A stretch of DNA of 64,000 bases from Tabrizicola sp. GTDB taxonomy: Bacteria; Pseudomonadota; Alphaproteobacteria; Rhodobacterales; Rhodobacteraceae. Every line of letters starts with the position of its first letter. The first letter of the stretch is position 1. Made by a program: the position numbers and the translations under genes. The notes beneath the pieces were generated by a model. That model had not been told where the DNA came from. It worked only from the letters and a program-made list of their open reading frames with translations, and did no database searches. The stretch covers positions 1 to 64,000 of the forward strand of contig JAEULQ010000021.1 in NCBI GenBank assembly GCA_016792685.1, read 5' to 3'. Positions 25,823-34,104 of the stretch are shown piece after piece.

Positions 25823-26538
25823 CCGAAAAGCCGGGTGAGCTTGACCATGGCCTGATCCAGTCGGCCCGGATCCGTGCCCCGCACCACCAGATTGGTGCCG
25901 TGGGCCCCGTTGGTGATGAAGGGATATGAGCCCATCGAAAGGTCGGGGAATTCGGCGGCGAGTGCGGCGAATTCGGCTGCGATCTCGCCTTCTCCGCGCA
26001 TGAGCTTGAAGGTCTGCGACAGAAGCGCCGGACCGCCCGTGAGCTTGGGAAGGACCGAGGCGACCATGGCCTCGAAGATGTTCGGGACCCCGGCCATCAC
26101 ATGGACATTGCCGATGGAGAAGCCGGGCGCGGTCGAGACCGGGTTGTCGATCAGGCTGGCTCCGTCCGGAATCCGGGCCATGCGCTGGCGGGCTTCGTTG
26201 AAGGGCAGGCCGGCGCGGTCGTAATGCGCCTGGAGGAGCGCCATGGCATCGGCGCGGTGGCCGATCTTCGCGCCCATGGCGGCGGCCACCGCATCGGCGG
26301 TGATGTCGTCATGGGTGGGGCCGATGCCGCCCGAAGTGAAGACATGGGTGTAGCGTGCCGAAAGGGCGCGGACAGCGGCGACGATGTCGTCATGCACGTC
26401 GGCGACGACCCGTACCTCGCGGAGCATGATGCCGATCCTGGTCAGCTCTCCGGCCAGGAAATGCATGTTGGAATCGCGGGTGCGGCCCGAGAGGATCTCG
26501 TCGCCGATCACCAGCATGGCAGCTGTCGGATTGGTCAT
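25819..26538 (-). CDS. CinA-N (MoCF/molybdopterin-binding-like) protein, no amidase domain
   Basis: The 239-residue protein corresponds to the N-terminal half of CinA (competence/damage-inducible protein A). It has GDEILSGRTRDSN, a MoaB/Mog-type GGIGPTHDD motif and the VMAGVPNIFEAM segment. Full CinA (about 400-420 residues) adds a C-terminal nicotinamide mononucleotide amidase domain, which is absent here. The MoCF domain hydrolyses ADP-ribose-type or pterin substrates in homologues. The ATG at 26538 follows AGGAGGACGCG. It heads the minus-strand pair with the GNAT. Confidence 0.9.
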   Translation of the reverse strand: MTNPTAAMLVIGDEILSGRTRDSNMHFLAGELTRIGIMLREVRVVADVHDDIVAAVRALSARYTHVFTSGGIGPTHDDITADAVAAAMGAKIGHRADAMALLQAHYDRAGLPFNEARQRMARIPDGASLIDNPVSTAPGFSIGNVHVMAGVPNIFEAMVASVLPKLTGGPALLSQTFKLMRGEGEIAAEFAALAAEFPDLSMGSYPFITNGAHGTNLVVRGTDPGRLDQAMVKLTRLFG

Positions 26539-26648
26539 CGCGTCCTCCTTTGCTACTGGCGGTATAGACCCGGGGACGCGCGGTTTCAAACCCCGGCCTC
26601 TGGCCAATTCCGCGCGACACTCTTATGTAGGGGCCAAGGAGAAGCCCT

Positions 26649-27458
26649 GTGGACGAACATCGCGCCCGGATCACGAAGGATGGTATCCGCATCTACGAGG
26701 ATGCGGATTTCGCCGGCATGCGGGTTGCGGGCCGGATCGCGGCCGAGATCCTGGATGCCGTGGCGCCGCTGGTCGCGCCGGGCGTCACGACCGCAGCGCT
26801 GGATGATTTCATCACTGCCGAGATCAAGCGGCGCGGGGTGACCTCGGCCACGATCGGCTACAAGGGCTACAAGCACGCCTCCTGTATTTCGGTGAACCAT
26901 GTGGTCTGCCACGGGATCCCGGGGCCGAAGGTGCTGATGGATGGCGATGTGCTGAACATCGACGTCACGGTGATCGTCGACGGCTGGTTCGGCGACACGA
27001 GCCGGATGTATGTGGCGGGCCAGCTGGCGCGCAAGGCCGAGCGGCTGATCGAGGTCACGCACGAGGGCCTGATGCGCGGGATCGCGGCGGTGAAACCGGG
27101 GAATACCTTCGGTGACATCGGCTATGCGATCCAGTCCTACGTCGAGGCGCAGCGCATGTCCGTCGTCCGCGATTTCTGCGGCCATGGGCTGGGCCGGGTT
27201 TTTCATGCCCCGCCGAATGTGCTGCACTATGGCCGCGCGGGATCGGGCCCGGTGCTGGAAGAGGGCATGTTCTTCACCATCGAGCCGATGGTCAATCTGG
27301 GTCGGCCAGAGACGAAAGTCCTGGCCGATGACTGGACCGCTGTTACCCGCGACAAGTCGCTCTCGGCGCAGTTCGAGCATTCGGTGGGGGTCACGGCCAC
27401 GGGCTGCGAGATTTTCACCCTGTCTCCGGCGGGCAAGTTCCACCCGACTTGGGGGTAA
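26649..27458 (+). CDS. map: Type I methionine aminopeptidase
   Basis: Map removes the initiator Met from nascent proteins. The 269-residue protein has the five metal ligands in order: D in LNIDVTV, D in GDTSRM, H in CGHGLG, E in TIEPM and E in FEHSVG. The start is a GTG at 26649 with GGAGAAGCCCT upstream. It is single and divergent from the CinA-like gene. A tandem palindrome directly after the stop probably ends the transcript. Confidence 0.96.
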   Translation: MDEHRARITKDGIRIYEDADFAGMRVAGRIAAEILDAVAPLVAPGVTTAALDDFITAEIKRRGVTSATIGYKGYKHASCISVNHVVCHGIPGPKVLMDGDVLNIDVTVIVDGWFGDTSRMYVAGQLARKAERLIEVTHEGLMRGIAAVKPGNTFGDIGYAIQSYVEAQRMSVVRDFCGHGLGRVFHAPPNVLHYGRAGSGPVLEEGMFFTIEPMVNLGRPETKVLADDWTAVTRDKSLSAQFEHSVGVTATGCEIFTLSPAGKFHPTWG

Positions 27459-27459
27459 G

Positions 27460-27509
27460 GGCCAAAATCCTTCGAAGGATTTTGCAAATTTCTTCGAAGA
27501 AATTTGGCC
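27460..27509. repeat. Two tandem 20-bp palindromes, TTCGAA centre, nested in GGCC arms
   Basis: AAAATCC-TTCGAA-GGATTTT (27464-27483) and AAATTTC-TTCGAA-GAAATTT (27486-27505) are perfect palindromes with a 2-bp spacer. The whole array is framed by GGCC at 27460-27463 and GGCC at 27506-27509. It fills the gap between map and the convergent molybdoenzyme gene, with 1 and 2 bp to spare. It may serve as a bidirectional transcription end. Confidence 0.92.
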
Positions 27510-27511
27510 CC

Positions 27512-28276
27512 CTAGATCCCCGCGTACCATTCATATCCACGGTCGGCCCAGTAGCTGCCCTTGCCATACCCCAGCGTCGCAAGACTGTCGGTCAACTCGA
27601 TCGTGTGGACATACTTCGCCATCTTGTACCCCAGCTGACGTTCGACCCGAAGCCGCAGGGGTGCCCCGTTCGCGACTGGCAGGGGCGCGCCGTTCATCGC
27701 ATAGGCGAGGATCGTCTGGGGGTGGTAGGCGTCAATCAGGTCGATGCTTTCATAATAGAAGACCTCGCCCGAAAGGCTGCGCTCGATCGCGTCGAAGCAG
27801 TGGAAGACGGCATAGCGGGCGGTGAGGTTCGGCTTGGCGAGGTTCAGGACGGTGCCCAAGGGCACGCCCTGCCATTTGGCGATGCAGCTCCAACCCTCGA
27901 CGCAGTCGTGCCGGGTGATCTGGGTGCGAGAGGGCAGCGCGGTGAGATCGGCGAGGGACAGGGTCGTGAGGGTTTCGACCAGGCCGGTGATCGTCAGCCG
28001 ATAGTCGCGGAAGGCGGTTTCGGCCATCCGGCGGTATTCCGTCCCTTGGGGATCGGTGGAACCGTTCGGGCGTTGGCCTTGGGCTATGTCGGCCTCGCTG
28101 AACTCGGGCGCGAGGCGGTCGCCGATCACGGCGCGCTGGGCGGTGCGGGTCAGGCCCTCGTGGCTGGCGAAGAGGCGACGAAGGGCGCTGTCGCCCTGGC
28201 CCGCGCTGTCAAAGACCTTGCAGCCGGAAAGGGCGAGGGCGGCACCCCCAAGGAGAAGGCGGCGGCGGTCAAGCAT
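27512..28276 (-). CDS. Sulfite-oxidase-fold molybdenum lipoprotein
   Basis: The 254-residue protein has a twin-arginine-like signal with lipobox (DRRRLLLGGAALALSGC, lipidated C19), so it should be exported folded and anchored. The core shows the oxidoreductase molybdopterin domain (SUOX/MsrP fold) with RHDCVEGWSC, where C125 is the likely Mo ligand. It lacks the full length of MsrP (about 330 residues). The start is ATG at 28276 or the upstream ATG at 28288. It overlaps the cytochrome b gene upstream, so the two form one electron-transfer unit; the substrate could be methionine sulfoxide or another small oxidised compound. Confidence 0.87.
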   Translation of the reverse strand: MLDRRRLLLGGAALALSGCKVFDSAGQGDSALRRLFASHEGLTRTAQRAVIGDRLAPEFSEADIAQGQRPNGSTDPQGTEYRRMAETAFRDYRLTITGLVETLTTLSLADLTALPSRTQITRHDCVEGWSCIAKWQGVPLGTVLNLAKPNLTARYAVFHCFDAIERSLSGEVFYYESIDLIDAYHPQTILAYAMNGAPLPVANGAPLRLRVERQLGYKMAKYVHTIELTDSLATLGYGKGSYWADRGYEWYAGI

Positions 28277-29060
28277 TGCGGTCTCCATCGGTGCGATACC
28301 AGCCGGTCAGGATCGCGCGCATCTCGTTCAGGGGGCCGGCGAGGAGGATCATCGCCATGTGGACGGCGAAAAAGCCGATGAGCGCCAGCATGGTGAGGAA
28401 ATGGATCGTGCGGGCGGTCTGACGGCCGCCGAAGAGGTCCAGCAGCCAGGGCGCGGCGGCGTTGAAGCCGGGCGACATGGAAAGCCCGGTCAGGATCATC
28501 AGGGGCAGGGCGAGGAAGAGAACCGAGGCATAGGCGAGCTTCTGCAGCACGTTGTAGTCGGCGCTATGGTGAAAGCGGAGCCGCGCGTGGTCGGCAAGGT
28601 CGCGGGGCAGGGCGCGGAGGTCGGCGAGGCTCGGGATCAGCTGGCGCAAGTGGCCGTTCAGCGCGGAAGCTGCCAGCCACAGCGCAAGGGTCAGGACCAG
28701 GGTCCAGGCGAAGAAAAAGTGGATCACCCGGCCGGTCGCGAGGCTTTGGTATGAGGGGATCGTCAGGGCGGCCGGAAAGGCCCGCGGCTCGCCACCCGAA
28801 ACGCCAAGAATGCCGGTCGTGTCGAATTCGGCGCCGAGCACTTGGGTCACGCCACGGAGTTCGCCCCCGACCTCGCGCGCGCCGATGGTCAGGATCGCGT
28901 TGTCGTAGTCGAAGCCCGATTCCATCCCGATATGCAGGCTCGGATGGGCATTGAAGATCTGCAGGCCGGTGAGCATCAGGAAGAACAGGCTGATGGCCCA
29001 GACCCAATGGGTCACCCTGGTGATCAGGCGCTGGCGATATACGAGTGGGCCCTCTGGCAT
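28269..29060 (-). CDS. Cytochrome b membrane partner of the molybdoenzyme
   Basis: The 263-residue protein has four main TM helices with haem-ligand candidates RVTHWVWA (first helix), RVIHFFFAW (second), HHSAD (before the third) and RTIHFLTM plus FAVHMAM (last). This is the cytochrome b561/hydrogenase-type fold that accepts electrons from quinol. The 3' end overlaps the molybdoenzyme start by 8-20 bases. An MsrQ-like role, delivering quinol electrons to the periplasmic Mo centre, is the obvious inference. Confidence 0.88.
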   Translation of the reverse strand: MPEGPLVYRQRLITRVTHWVWAISLFFLMLTGLQIFNAHPSLHIGMESGFDYDNAILTIGAREVGGELRGVTQVLGAEFDTTGILGVSGGEPRAFPAALTIPSYQSLATGRVIHFFFAWTLVLTLALWLAASALNGHLRQLIPSLADLRALPRDLADHARLRFHHSADYNVLQKLAYASVLFLALPLMILTGLSMSPGFNAAAPWLLDLFGGRQTARTIHFLTMLALIGFFAVHMAMILLAGPLNEMRAILTGWYRTDGDRNA

Positions 29061-29201
29061 GGCTTTCCCTTTCGGTTCTGCCCAAAGCTACGGGGCCCGC
29101 GCGTGAAAGTTTCAGCCCGCCGATCCGGCGCGGCGCTGATTGCATTTCGGCCCCGCCCGGCTTATCTCGGTGGCTGACCAACGGGGCAGGGCAAAAGCCG
29201 C

Positions 29202-30110
29202 ATGAACTGGATCACCAACTACGTCCGGCCGAAGATCAACTCGCTTTTCTCGCGCCGCGAGGTGCCGGAGAATCTTTGGACGAAGTGCCCGGAATGCGGG
29301 ACCATGCTGTTCCACCGCGAGCTGGCGGGAAACCTCAACGTCTGCACCAGTTGCGACCATCACATGGCGATCAGCCCGCGCGAGCGGTTCGAGGCGCTGT
29401 TCGACGGTGGTATCTTCACCGAAGTGAAAGTGCCCGAGCCGGTGGTCGACCCGCTGCATTTCCGCGACCAGAAGAAATACACCGACCGGATCAAGGCGGC
29501 GCAGAAGGCCAGCAGCGAAAAGGATGCGATGCTGGTCGCCGAGGGCGAGATCAACCGCACGCCGATCGTCGCTGCGGCTCAGGACTTCAGCTTCATGGCC
29601 GGGTCGATGGGCATGTATGTCGGCAACGCGATCATTGCGGCGGCCGAACGGGCGGTGAAACTGAAGCGGCCGCTGATCCTCTTCTCGGCCTCGGGCGGGG
29701 CGCGGATGCAGGAAGGCATGCTCAGCCTGATGCAGATGCCGCGCACGACGGTGGCGGTGCAGATGCTCAAGGAAGCGCGGCTGCCCTATATCGTCATCCT
29801 GACGCATCCCACGACCGGGGGCGTCACGGCCAGCTATGCGATGCTGGGCGACGTGCAGATTGCCGAACCGAACGCCCAGATCGGCTTTGCCGGGGCCCGC
29901 GTCATCGAGCAGACGATCCGCGAAAAGCTGCCCGAGGGGTTCCAGCGGGCGGAATATCTTCTGGACCACGGGATGCTGGACCGGGTCGTCCATCGCAAGG
30001 CCCTGAAGGAAGAGCTGGTGGTCCTGGTCCGTCTGCTGATGGGACAACCGCCGGCGATCAAGGGCGACCTGCCCTCACCGGCCGAGGCCAAGGCCGGCGC
30101 GGAAGCCTGA
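29202..30110 (+). CDS. accD: Acetyl-CoA carboxylase carboxyltransferase subunit beta
   Basis: AccD joins AccA in the carboxyltransferase. The 302-residue protein has the N-terminal four-Cys zinc ribbon (CPECGTM, then CTSCDHH, about residues 30-55) and the crotonase-type core with SGGARMQEGM and TGGVTASYAMLGD. The start ATG at 29202 matches the family (MNWITNYVRPKI). It is followed 3 bp later by folC, the accD-folC pair found in many proteobacteria. Confidence 0.97.
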   Translation: MNWITNYVRPKINSLFSRREVPENLWTKCPECGTMLFHRELAGNLNVCTSCDHHMAISPRERFEALFDGGIFTEVKVPEPVVDPLHFRDQKKYTDRIKAAQKASSEKDAMLVAEGEINRTPIVAAAQDFSFMAGSMGMYVGNAIIAAAERAVKLKRPLILFSASGGARMQEGMLSLMQMPRTTVAVQMLKEARLPYIVILTHPTTGGVTASYAMLGDVQIAEPNAQIGFAGARVIEQTIREKLPEGFQRAEYLLDHGMLDRVVHRKALKEELVVLVRLLMGQPPAIKGDLPSPAEAKAGAEA

Positions 30111-30113
30111 GTC

Positions 30114-31385
30114 ATGGCGCAAGGTTCGGACGTCATCCTGGAACGGATGATGACGTTGCATCCCAAGGTCATCGACCTGACCCTGGCGCGTGTGGAACGG
30201 CTGCTGGCGCGGCTTGGCAACCCCGAGAACCGGATCCCGCCGGTGATCCACATCGCGGGGACGAATGGCAAGGGTTCGACCCAGGCGATGATCCGGGCCG
30301 GGCTTGAGGCGGGCGGAGACCGCGTCCACGCCTATACGTCGCCGCACCTGGCGCGGTTTCACGAACGCATCCGCCTGGCGGGAGAGCTGATCTCCGAGCC
30401 CATGCTGACCGCGCTTCTGGACGAATGCGTGCAGGTGAACGGGCCCGAGGAGATCACCTTCTTTGAAATCACTACCTGCGCGGCCTTCCTGGCCTTTGCG
30501 CGGGTGGCGGCGGACTGGACGCTGTTGGAAGTGGGCCTTGGCGGCCGGCTCGATGCGACGAATGTCGTGGACAGGCCCCGGCTGACGATCATCACGCCGG
30601 TCAGCCTCGATCATCAGGCCTTCCTTGGCGATACCGTGGCGGCGATTGCGGGCGAGAAAGCCGGGATCATCAAGCGCGGGGTACCGGTGATCGTCGGCCC
30701 GCAATCGGATGAGGGTCTTGCGGTAATCGAGGCCAAGGCAGCGCGAATGGGTGCCCCGGTACTGGCCTATGGTCAGCACTGGAACGTGTCCGAAGACCGC
30801 GGACGGCTGATCTATCAGGACGAGAACGGGCTTCTCGACCTGCCCCTGCCGAACCTGCCGGGGCCGCACCAGATCCAGAATGCCGGGGCGGCGATTGCCG
30901 CGCTTCGGGCGCTTGGCCGCGACGAGGGGGCCTGCGAGGCTGCTGTCACCCGCGCCTTCTGGCCCGCCCGGATGCAGCGTCTGCGCCACGGCCCCTTGGT
31001 CGATCTGGCCCCAAGGGTCGAGCTTTGGCTTGACGGTGGCCATAACCCGGCGGGGGGCGAGGCAGTGGCGGCCACGCTTGCCCGGACGCCCAAGCGCGAG
31101 ACGCATCTCATCTGCGGCATGCTGAACACCAAGGATGTCGCGGGCTACATGATCCCGCTCGCGCCCCAGGTCACGCGTCTTCATGCCGTGTCGATCCCGG
31201 GCGAGAAGAACACGCTGCCCGCAGAGGTGACCCGCGACGCGGCGCGCAGTGCCGGAATGGAAGCGGTCACCGCCCCGTCCGTCGCGGAAGCGCTTGCCGG
31301 GATCGCCGCGATGGCACCGGAAGCCCGCGTGCTGATCTGCGGCTCGCTTTATCTTGCCGGTACGGTGCTGCGCGAAAACGGCTGA
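30114..31385 (+). CDS. folC: Folylpolyglutamate/dihydrofolate synthase
   Basis: FolC adds glutamate to dihydropteroate and folates. The 423-residue protein has the Mur-ligase fold with P-loop GTNGKGST, the TSPHL signature, the carbamylated-lysine region GEKAGIIK, and the C-terminal LDGGHNPA motif. It starts 3 bp after accD. Standard family length. Confidence 0.95.
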   Translation: MAQGSDVILERMMTLHPKVIDLTLARVERLLARLGNPENRIPPVIHIAGTNGKGSTQAMIRAGLEAGGDRVHAYTSPHLARFHERIRLAGELISEPMLTALLDECVQVNGPEEITFFEITTCAAFLAFARVAADWTLLEVGLGGRLDATNVVDRPRLTIITPVSLDHQAFLGDTVAAIAGEKAGIIKRGVPVIVGPQSDEGLAVIEAKAARMGAPVLAYGQHWNVSEDRGRLIYQDENGLLDLPLPNLPGPHQIQNAGAAIAALRALGRDEGACEAAVTRAFWPARMQRLRHGPLVDLAPRVELWLDGGHNPAGGEAVAATLARTPKRETHLICGMLNTKDVAGYMIPLAPQVTRLHAVSIPGEKNTLPAEVTRDAARSAGMEAVTAPSVAEALAGIAAMAPEARVLICGSLYLAGTVLRENG

Positions 31386-31577
31386 GCCCGGCCGTCGAAT
31401 GGCAGAATGACGACCATTCGTGCAGCAAAAGCGACATTCTGCCCGGAAACGCGGCAGTCCACCAATTCTAATGGCGTGATTTGCGCCATAGCGTCCATCG
31501 GCGAAACCGCCCTCGGAAGGCGCGTGTCCAAAGTAGGCGCGCGGGGATCCGGGGGATGACGCAAGGGGACGACAAAG

Positions 31578-32678
31578 ATGCGACGCAAGACAGGTCAATG
31601 CGGATGGCCGGCCCTTTTGGCCGTTCTGGCAATCGCGATCGGGGCAGGCGCGGCCCAGGCACAGGAGGCCTGCACGATCTATACCGTGAAGGCAGGCGAC
31701 ACGCTGGGGGGCATCTCGAACACGGCCTATGGCACCTACGACTACCAGCGCATCTTCAATGCCAATCGCGATGTGATCGCGGCCTCGCCGAATCTGCTGG
31801 CGCCGGGCACCGAGCTGATCCTGCCCTGCGCCGATGGCCGCCTGCGACCGGACCAGGAGCTGAGCAGCATCACCGAACGCGAGACCCGGAAGTTCGAGGA
31901 AAGCCGCGCGACGACCAGCGCCTACAACCCGCCGATCAAGCTTGTGGCAGGAGACGGCTGGTTCCCGTTCACCGACACGCGGCTCAAGGATGGCGGGGTG
32001 CTGACCCGGCTTGGCCTGGTCGCGTTCAATCGCGGCGGCAACGACCGGGAGACCAAGCTCGCCTGGGTGGACGACTGGGGCTCGCACCTCGACGTGCTGT
32101 TGCCGACCCACTCCTTTGACCTGTCGATCGGTTGGGATGGAATCGACTGCAGCAAGATGGATCTTCTGTCCGATGACATGGTGCGCCGTTGCACCGAAGT
32201 CGTGCTCTCTGATCCCGTCTACGAGGTCGTCTACGGCCTTTTTACCATGCCAGACAGCCCCTATGCCGAGGTCCGGAGCTTCGCCGACCTCAAGGGCGCG
32301 CGGATTTGCCGTCCTGACGGCTGGGCGACGGCCGACCTTGAGGTCGAGGGGCTGACCGAACCGGTGGTCACCTACGTGCATCCGCTGTCGGCCGATGACT
32401 GTGTCGAGGCGCTGACGAAGGGCGAGGCGGATGTCTATTCGATCGAGATCGAGTCGGCCGTTGCCAGCATCGAGCGGGCCAAGCTGAGCGAGACGATCCG
32501 GCAGAACCCGTACCTGATCAAGATCGCCTCGCTGCATTTCGCGACGCATGTCACGAACGAACGCGGCAAGGAGTATCTGGAACTCTTGAACCGCGGCCTG
32601 ACCGAAATGCGCGAAACGGGCGAGTGGTACGACATTGTGGCCAGCTCGTTGGCCGAGGCCGCGACGATCCCCAACTGA
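31578..32678 (+). CDS. LysM domain fused to a periplasmic solute-binding (SBP_bac_3-like) domain
   Basis: The 366-residue protein has a signal peptide (residues 1-29, ending AQA). Residues about 33-80 are a LysM module (YTVKAGDTLGGISNTAYGTYDYQRIFNAN split in parts) that binds peptidoglycan glycans. Residues about 110-360 look like a type II periplasmic binding protein (VAGDGWFPFTD, DLLSDDMVRRCTEVVLSDPVYEVVYG, LIKIASLHFATHV) with two Cys pairs. No permease or ATPase is adjacent, so it is not a canonical ABC receptor. It could be a wall-tethered sensor or scavenger. Function inferred. Confidence 0.83.
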   Translation: MRRKTGQCGWPALLAVLAIAIGAGAAQAQEACTIYTVKAGDTLGGISNTAYGTYDYQRIFNANRDVIAASPNLLAPGTELILPCADGRLRPDQELSSITERETRKFEESRATTSAYNPPIKLVAGDGWFPFTDTRLKDGGVLTRLGLVAFNRGGNDRETKLAWVDDWGSHLDVLLPTHSFDLSIGWDGIDCSKMDLLSDDMVRRCTEVVLSDPVYEVVYGLFTMPDSPYAEVRSFADLKGARICRPDGWATADLEVEGLTEPVVTYVHPLSADDCVEALTKGEADVYSIEIESAVASIERAKLSETIRQNPYLIKIASLHFATHVTNERGKEYLELLNRGLTEMRETGEWYDIVASSLAEAATIPN

Positions 32679-32822
32679 AGCGCCGAAGCCTGGGCACGAA
32701 GCCGGGCTTGCGGGGCAAGTCATTGAAATCATTTCCGGGGCTGGGGGCGGTGCGGGTGGATGCCTGCCCTTGCCCCCTTACGGCCAGCAGGCTAGGGTCA
32801 GCGCAAACCGAAAGGAGCCCTC

Positions 32823-33284
32823 ATGCACCCGATTGAAAAGCGCCTGGCCGAACTTGGTGTCAGCCTGCCCGATGCTCCTGCTCCGGCGGCGAATTACGTT
32901 CCCTTCGTGATCGTTGGGTCGCTTGTCCATATCTCGGGCCAGATCAGCCAGAACGAGGCCGGCCTGATCAAGGGCCGTCTGGGCGAAGAGCTTGCCGTCG
33001 AACAGGGTGCCGAGGCCGCAAAGCGTTGCGCAATCTCGATCCTGTCTCAGGTTCGGAAGGCCGTCGGCGGCGACTGGGACCGGGTTTCCCGCGCGGTCAA
33101 GCTGGTGGGCTTCGTGAACTCGACCCCCGATTTCACCGACCAGCCCAAGGTGATCAACGGGGCATCGGACTTTTTGGTCGCGGTTCTGGGCGAAGCCGGT
33201 CGCCATGCCCGGTCGGCGGTGTCGGCCGCCTCGCTGCCACTGGGGGTGGCGGTCGAGATCGAGGCGATCTTCGAGCTGAAATGA
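32823..33284 (+). CDS. RidA/YER057c/UK114-family protein
   Basis: The 153-residue protein is the larger RidA-like subtype with NYVPFVIVGSLVHISGQ and the conserved Arg-type region replaced by QRVDWDR-like RVSRAVKLVGFVN. Canonical RidA deaminates reactive enamine/imine intermediates from PLP enzymes. Here the catalytic Arg is not obvious, so this may be a Rid subfamily with another role. GAAAGGAGCC precedes the ATG. It overlaps the next gene by 4 bases. Confidence 0.85.
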   Translation: MHPIEKRLAELGVSLPDAPAPAANYVPFVIVGSLVHISGQISQNEAGLIKGRLGEELAVEQGAEAAKRCAISILSQVRKAVGGDWDRVSRAVKLVGFVNSTPDFTDQPKVINGASDFLVAVLGEAGRHARSAVSAASLPLGVAVEIEAIFELK

Positions 33285-34054
33285 CCCGCGTCCCGCTGCC
33301 TGCCGCTTTCCTTCGCCTGCCCCTCGCCCACCGTGCCCTGCATGACCGCGCCGCAGGTCGGGTCGAGAATTCACCAGCAGCTGTCCGAGCGGCGGTCGCG
33401 GCCGGCTATGGCATCGAGATTGACCTGCAATTGTCGCGGGATGGTGTGGCGATTGTCTTCCATGATGAAGAGCTGGACCGTCTGACCGATGAAAAAGGCC
33501 CGGTCAGCGCCCGATTGGCGGAAGAGCTTTCCCGGATCGGGCTGAAGGATTCGACCGATACGATTCCGACCCTGGCCGAGGTCCTGGCGATGATCGATGG
33601 TCGGGTTCCTCTGCTTATCGAAATCAAGGACCAGTCCCTTGTCATGGGCCCGACCGATGGTCGGCTGGAGGCTGCTACGGCCGAAGCGTTGCGCGACTAC
33701 CGCGGCGATGTGGCGGTGATGTCGTTCAATCCGTCCTCGGTCGCCCATATGGCTCGACTTGCCCCGCACCTTGCGCGCGGGATCACCACCTCGGCCTATG
33801 ATGCCGGGGATTGGGCGCCGCTGGCGGTGTCGATCTGCGATCACCTGCGTCAGGTCCCTGACTATGACGCGGTCGAAGCCAGCTTCATCAGCCATGAGGC
33901 CTCCGACCTGTCGCGCCCGCGTGTGGCCGAACTGAAGGCGAAAGGTGCGGCGGTGTTGTGCTGGACGATCCGCTCGCCCGAAGACGAGGCGGTCGCGCGC
34001 CGGATTGCCGACAATGTGACCTTCGAGGGCTACAGGGCCGCCCTTCCGGCTTGA
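33281..34054 (+). CDS. Glycerophosphodiester phosphodiesterase-type protein
   Basis: The 257-residue protein has the GDPD TIM-barrel catalytic set: H18 (LAHRALHD), E and D in IEIDLQLSRDG (about residues 45-47), and H at VFHDEELDRLT (about residue 60). No signal peptide is visible, so it acts in the cytosol. It hydrolyses glycerophosphodiesters to glycerol-3-phosphate and alcohol. The start overlaps the RidA-like gene as ATGA. Confidence 0.9.
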   Translation: MTRVPLPAAFLRLPLAHRALHDRAAGRVENSPAAVRAAVAAGYGIEIDLQLSRDGVAIVFHDEELDRLTDEKGPVSARLAEELSRIGLKDSTDTIPTLAEVLAMIDGRVPLLIEIKDQSLVMGPTDGRLEAATAEALRDYRGDVAVMSFNPSSVAHMARLAPHLARGITTSAYDAGDWAPLAVSICDHLRQVPDYDAVEASFISHEASDLSRPRVAELKAKGAAVLCWTIRSPEDEAVARRIADNVTFEGYRAALPA

Positions 34055-34104
34055 CGGCGGCGGTTGCTCCGCCACCTTCCTATCCGACCCGCTTCGGAGC
34101 GTTC

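Noticed and set aside
30075-32732. An 885-codon minus-strand frame over folC and the LysM gene
   Set aside because: Antisense to folC, whose P-loop and signature motifs are intact. The composition is typical of a shadow frame.
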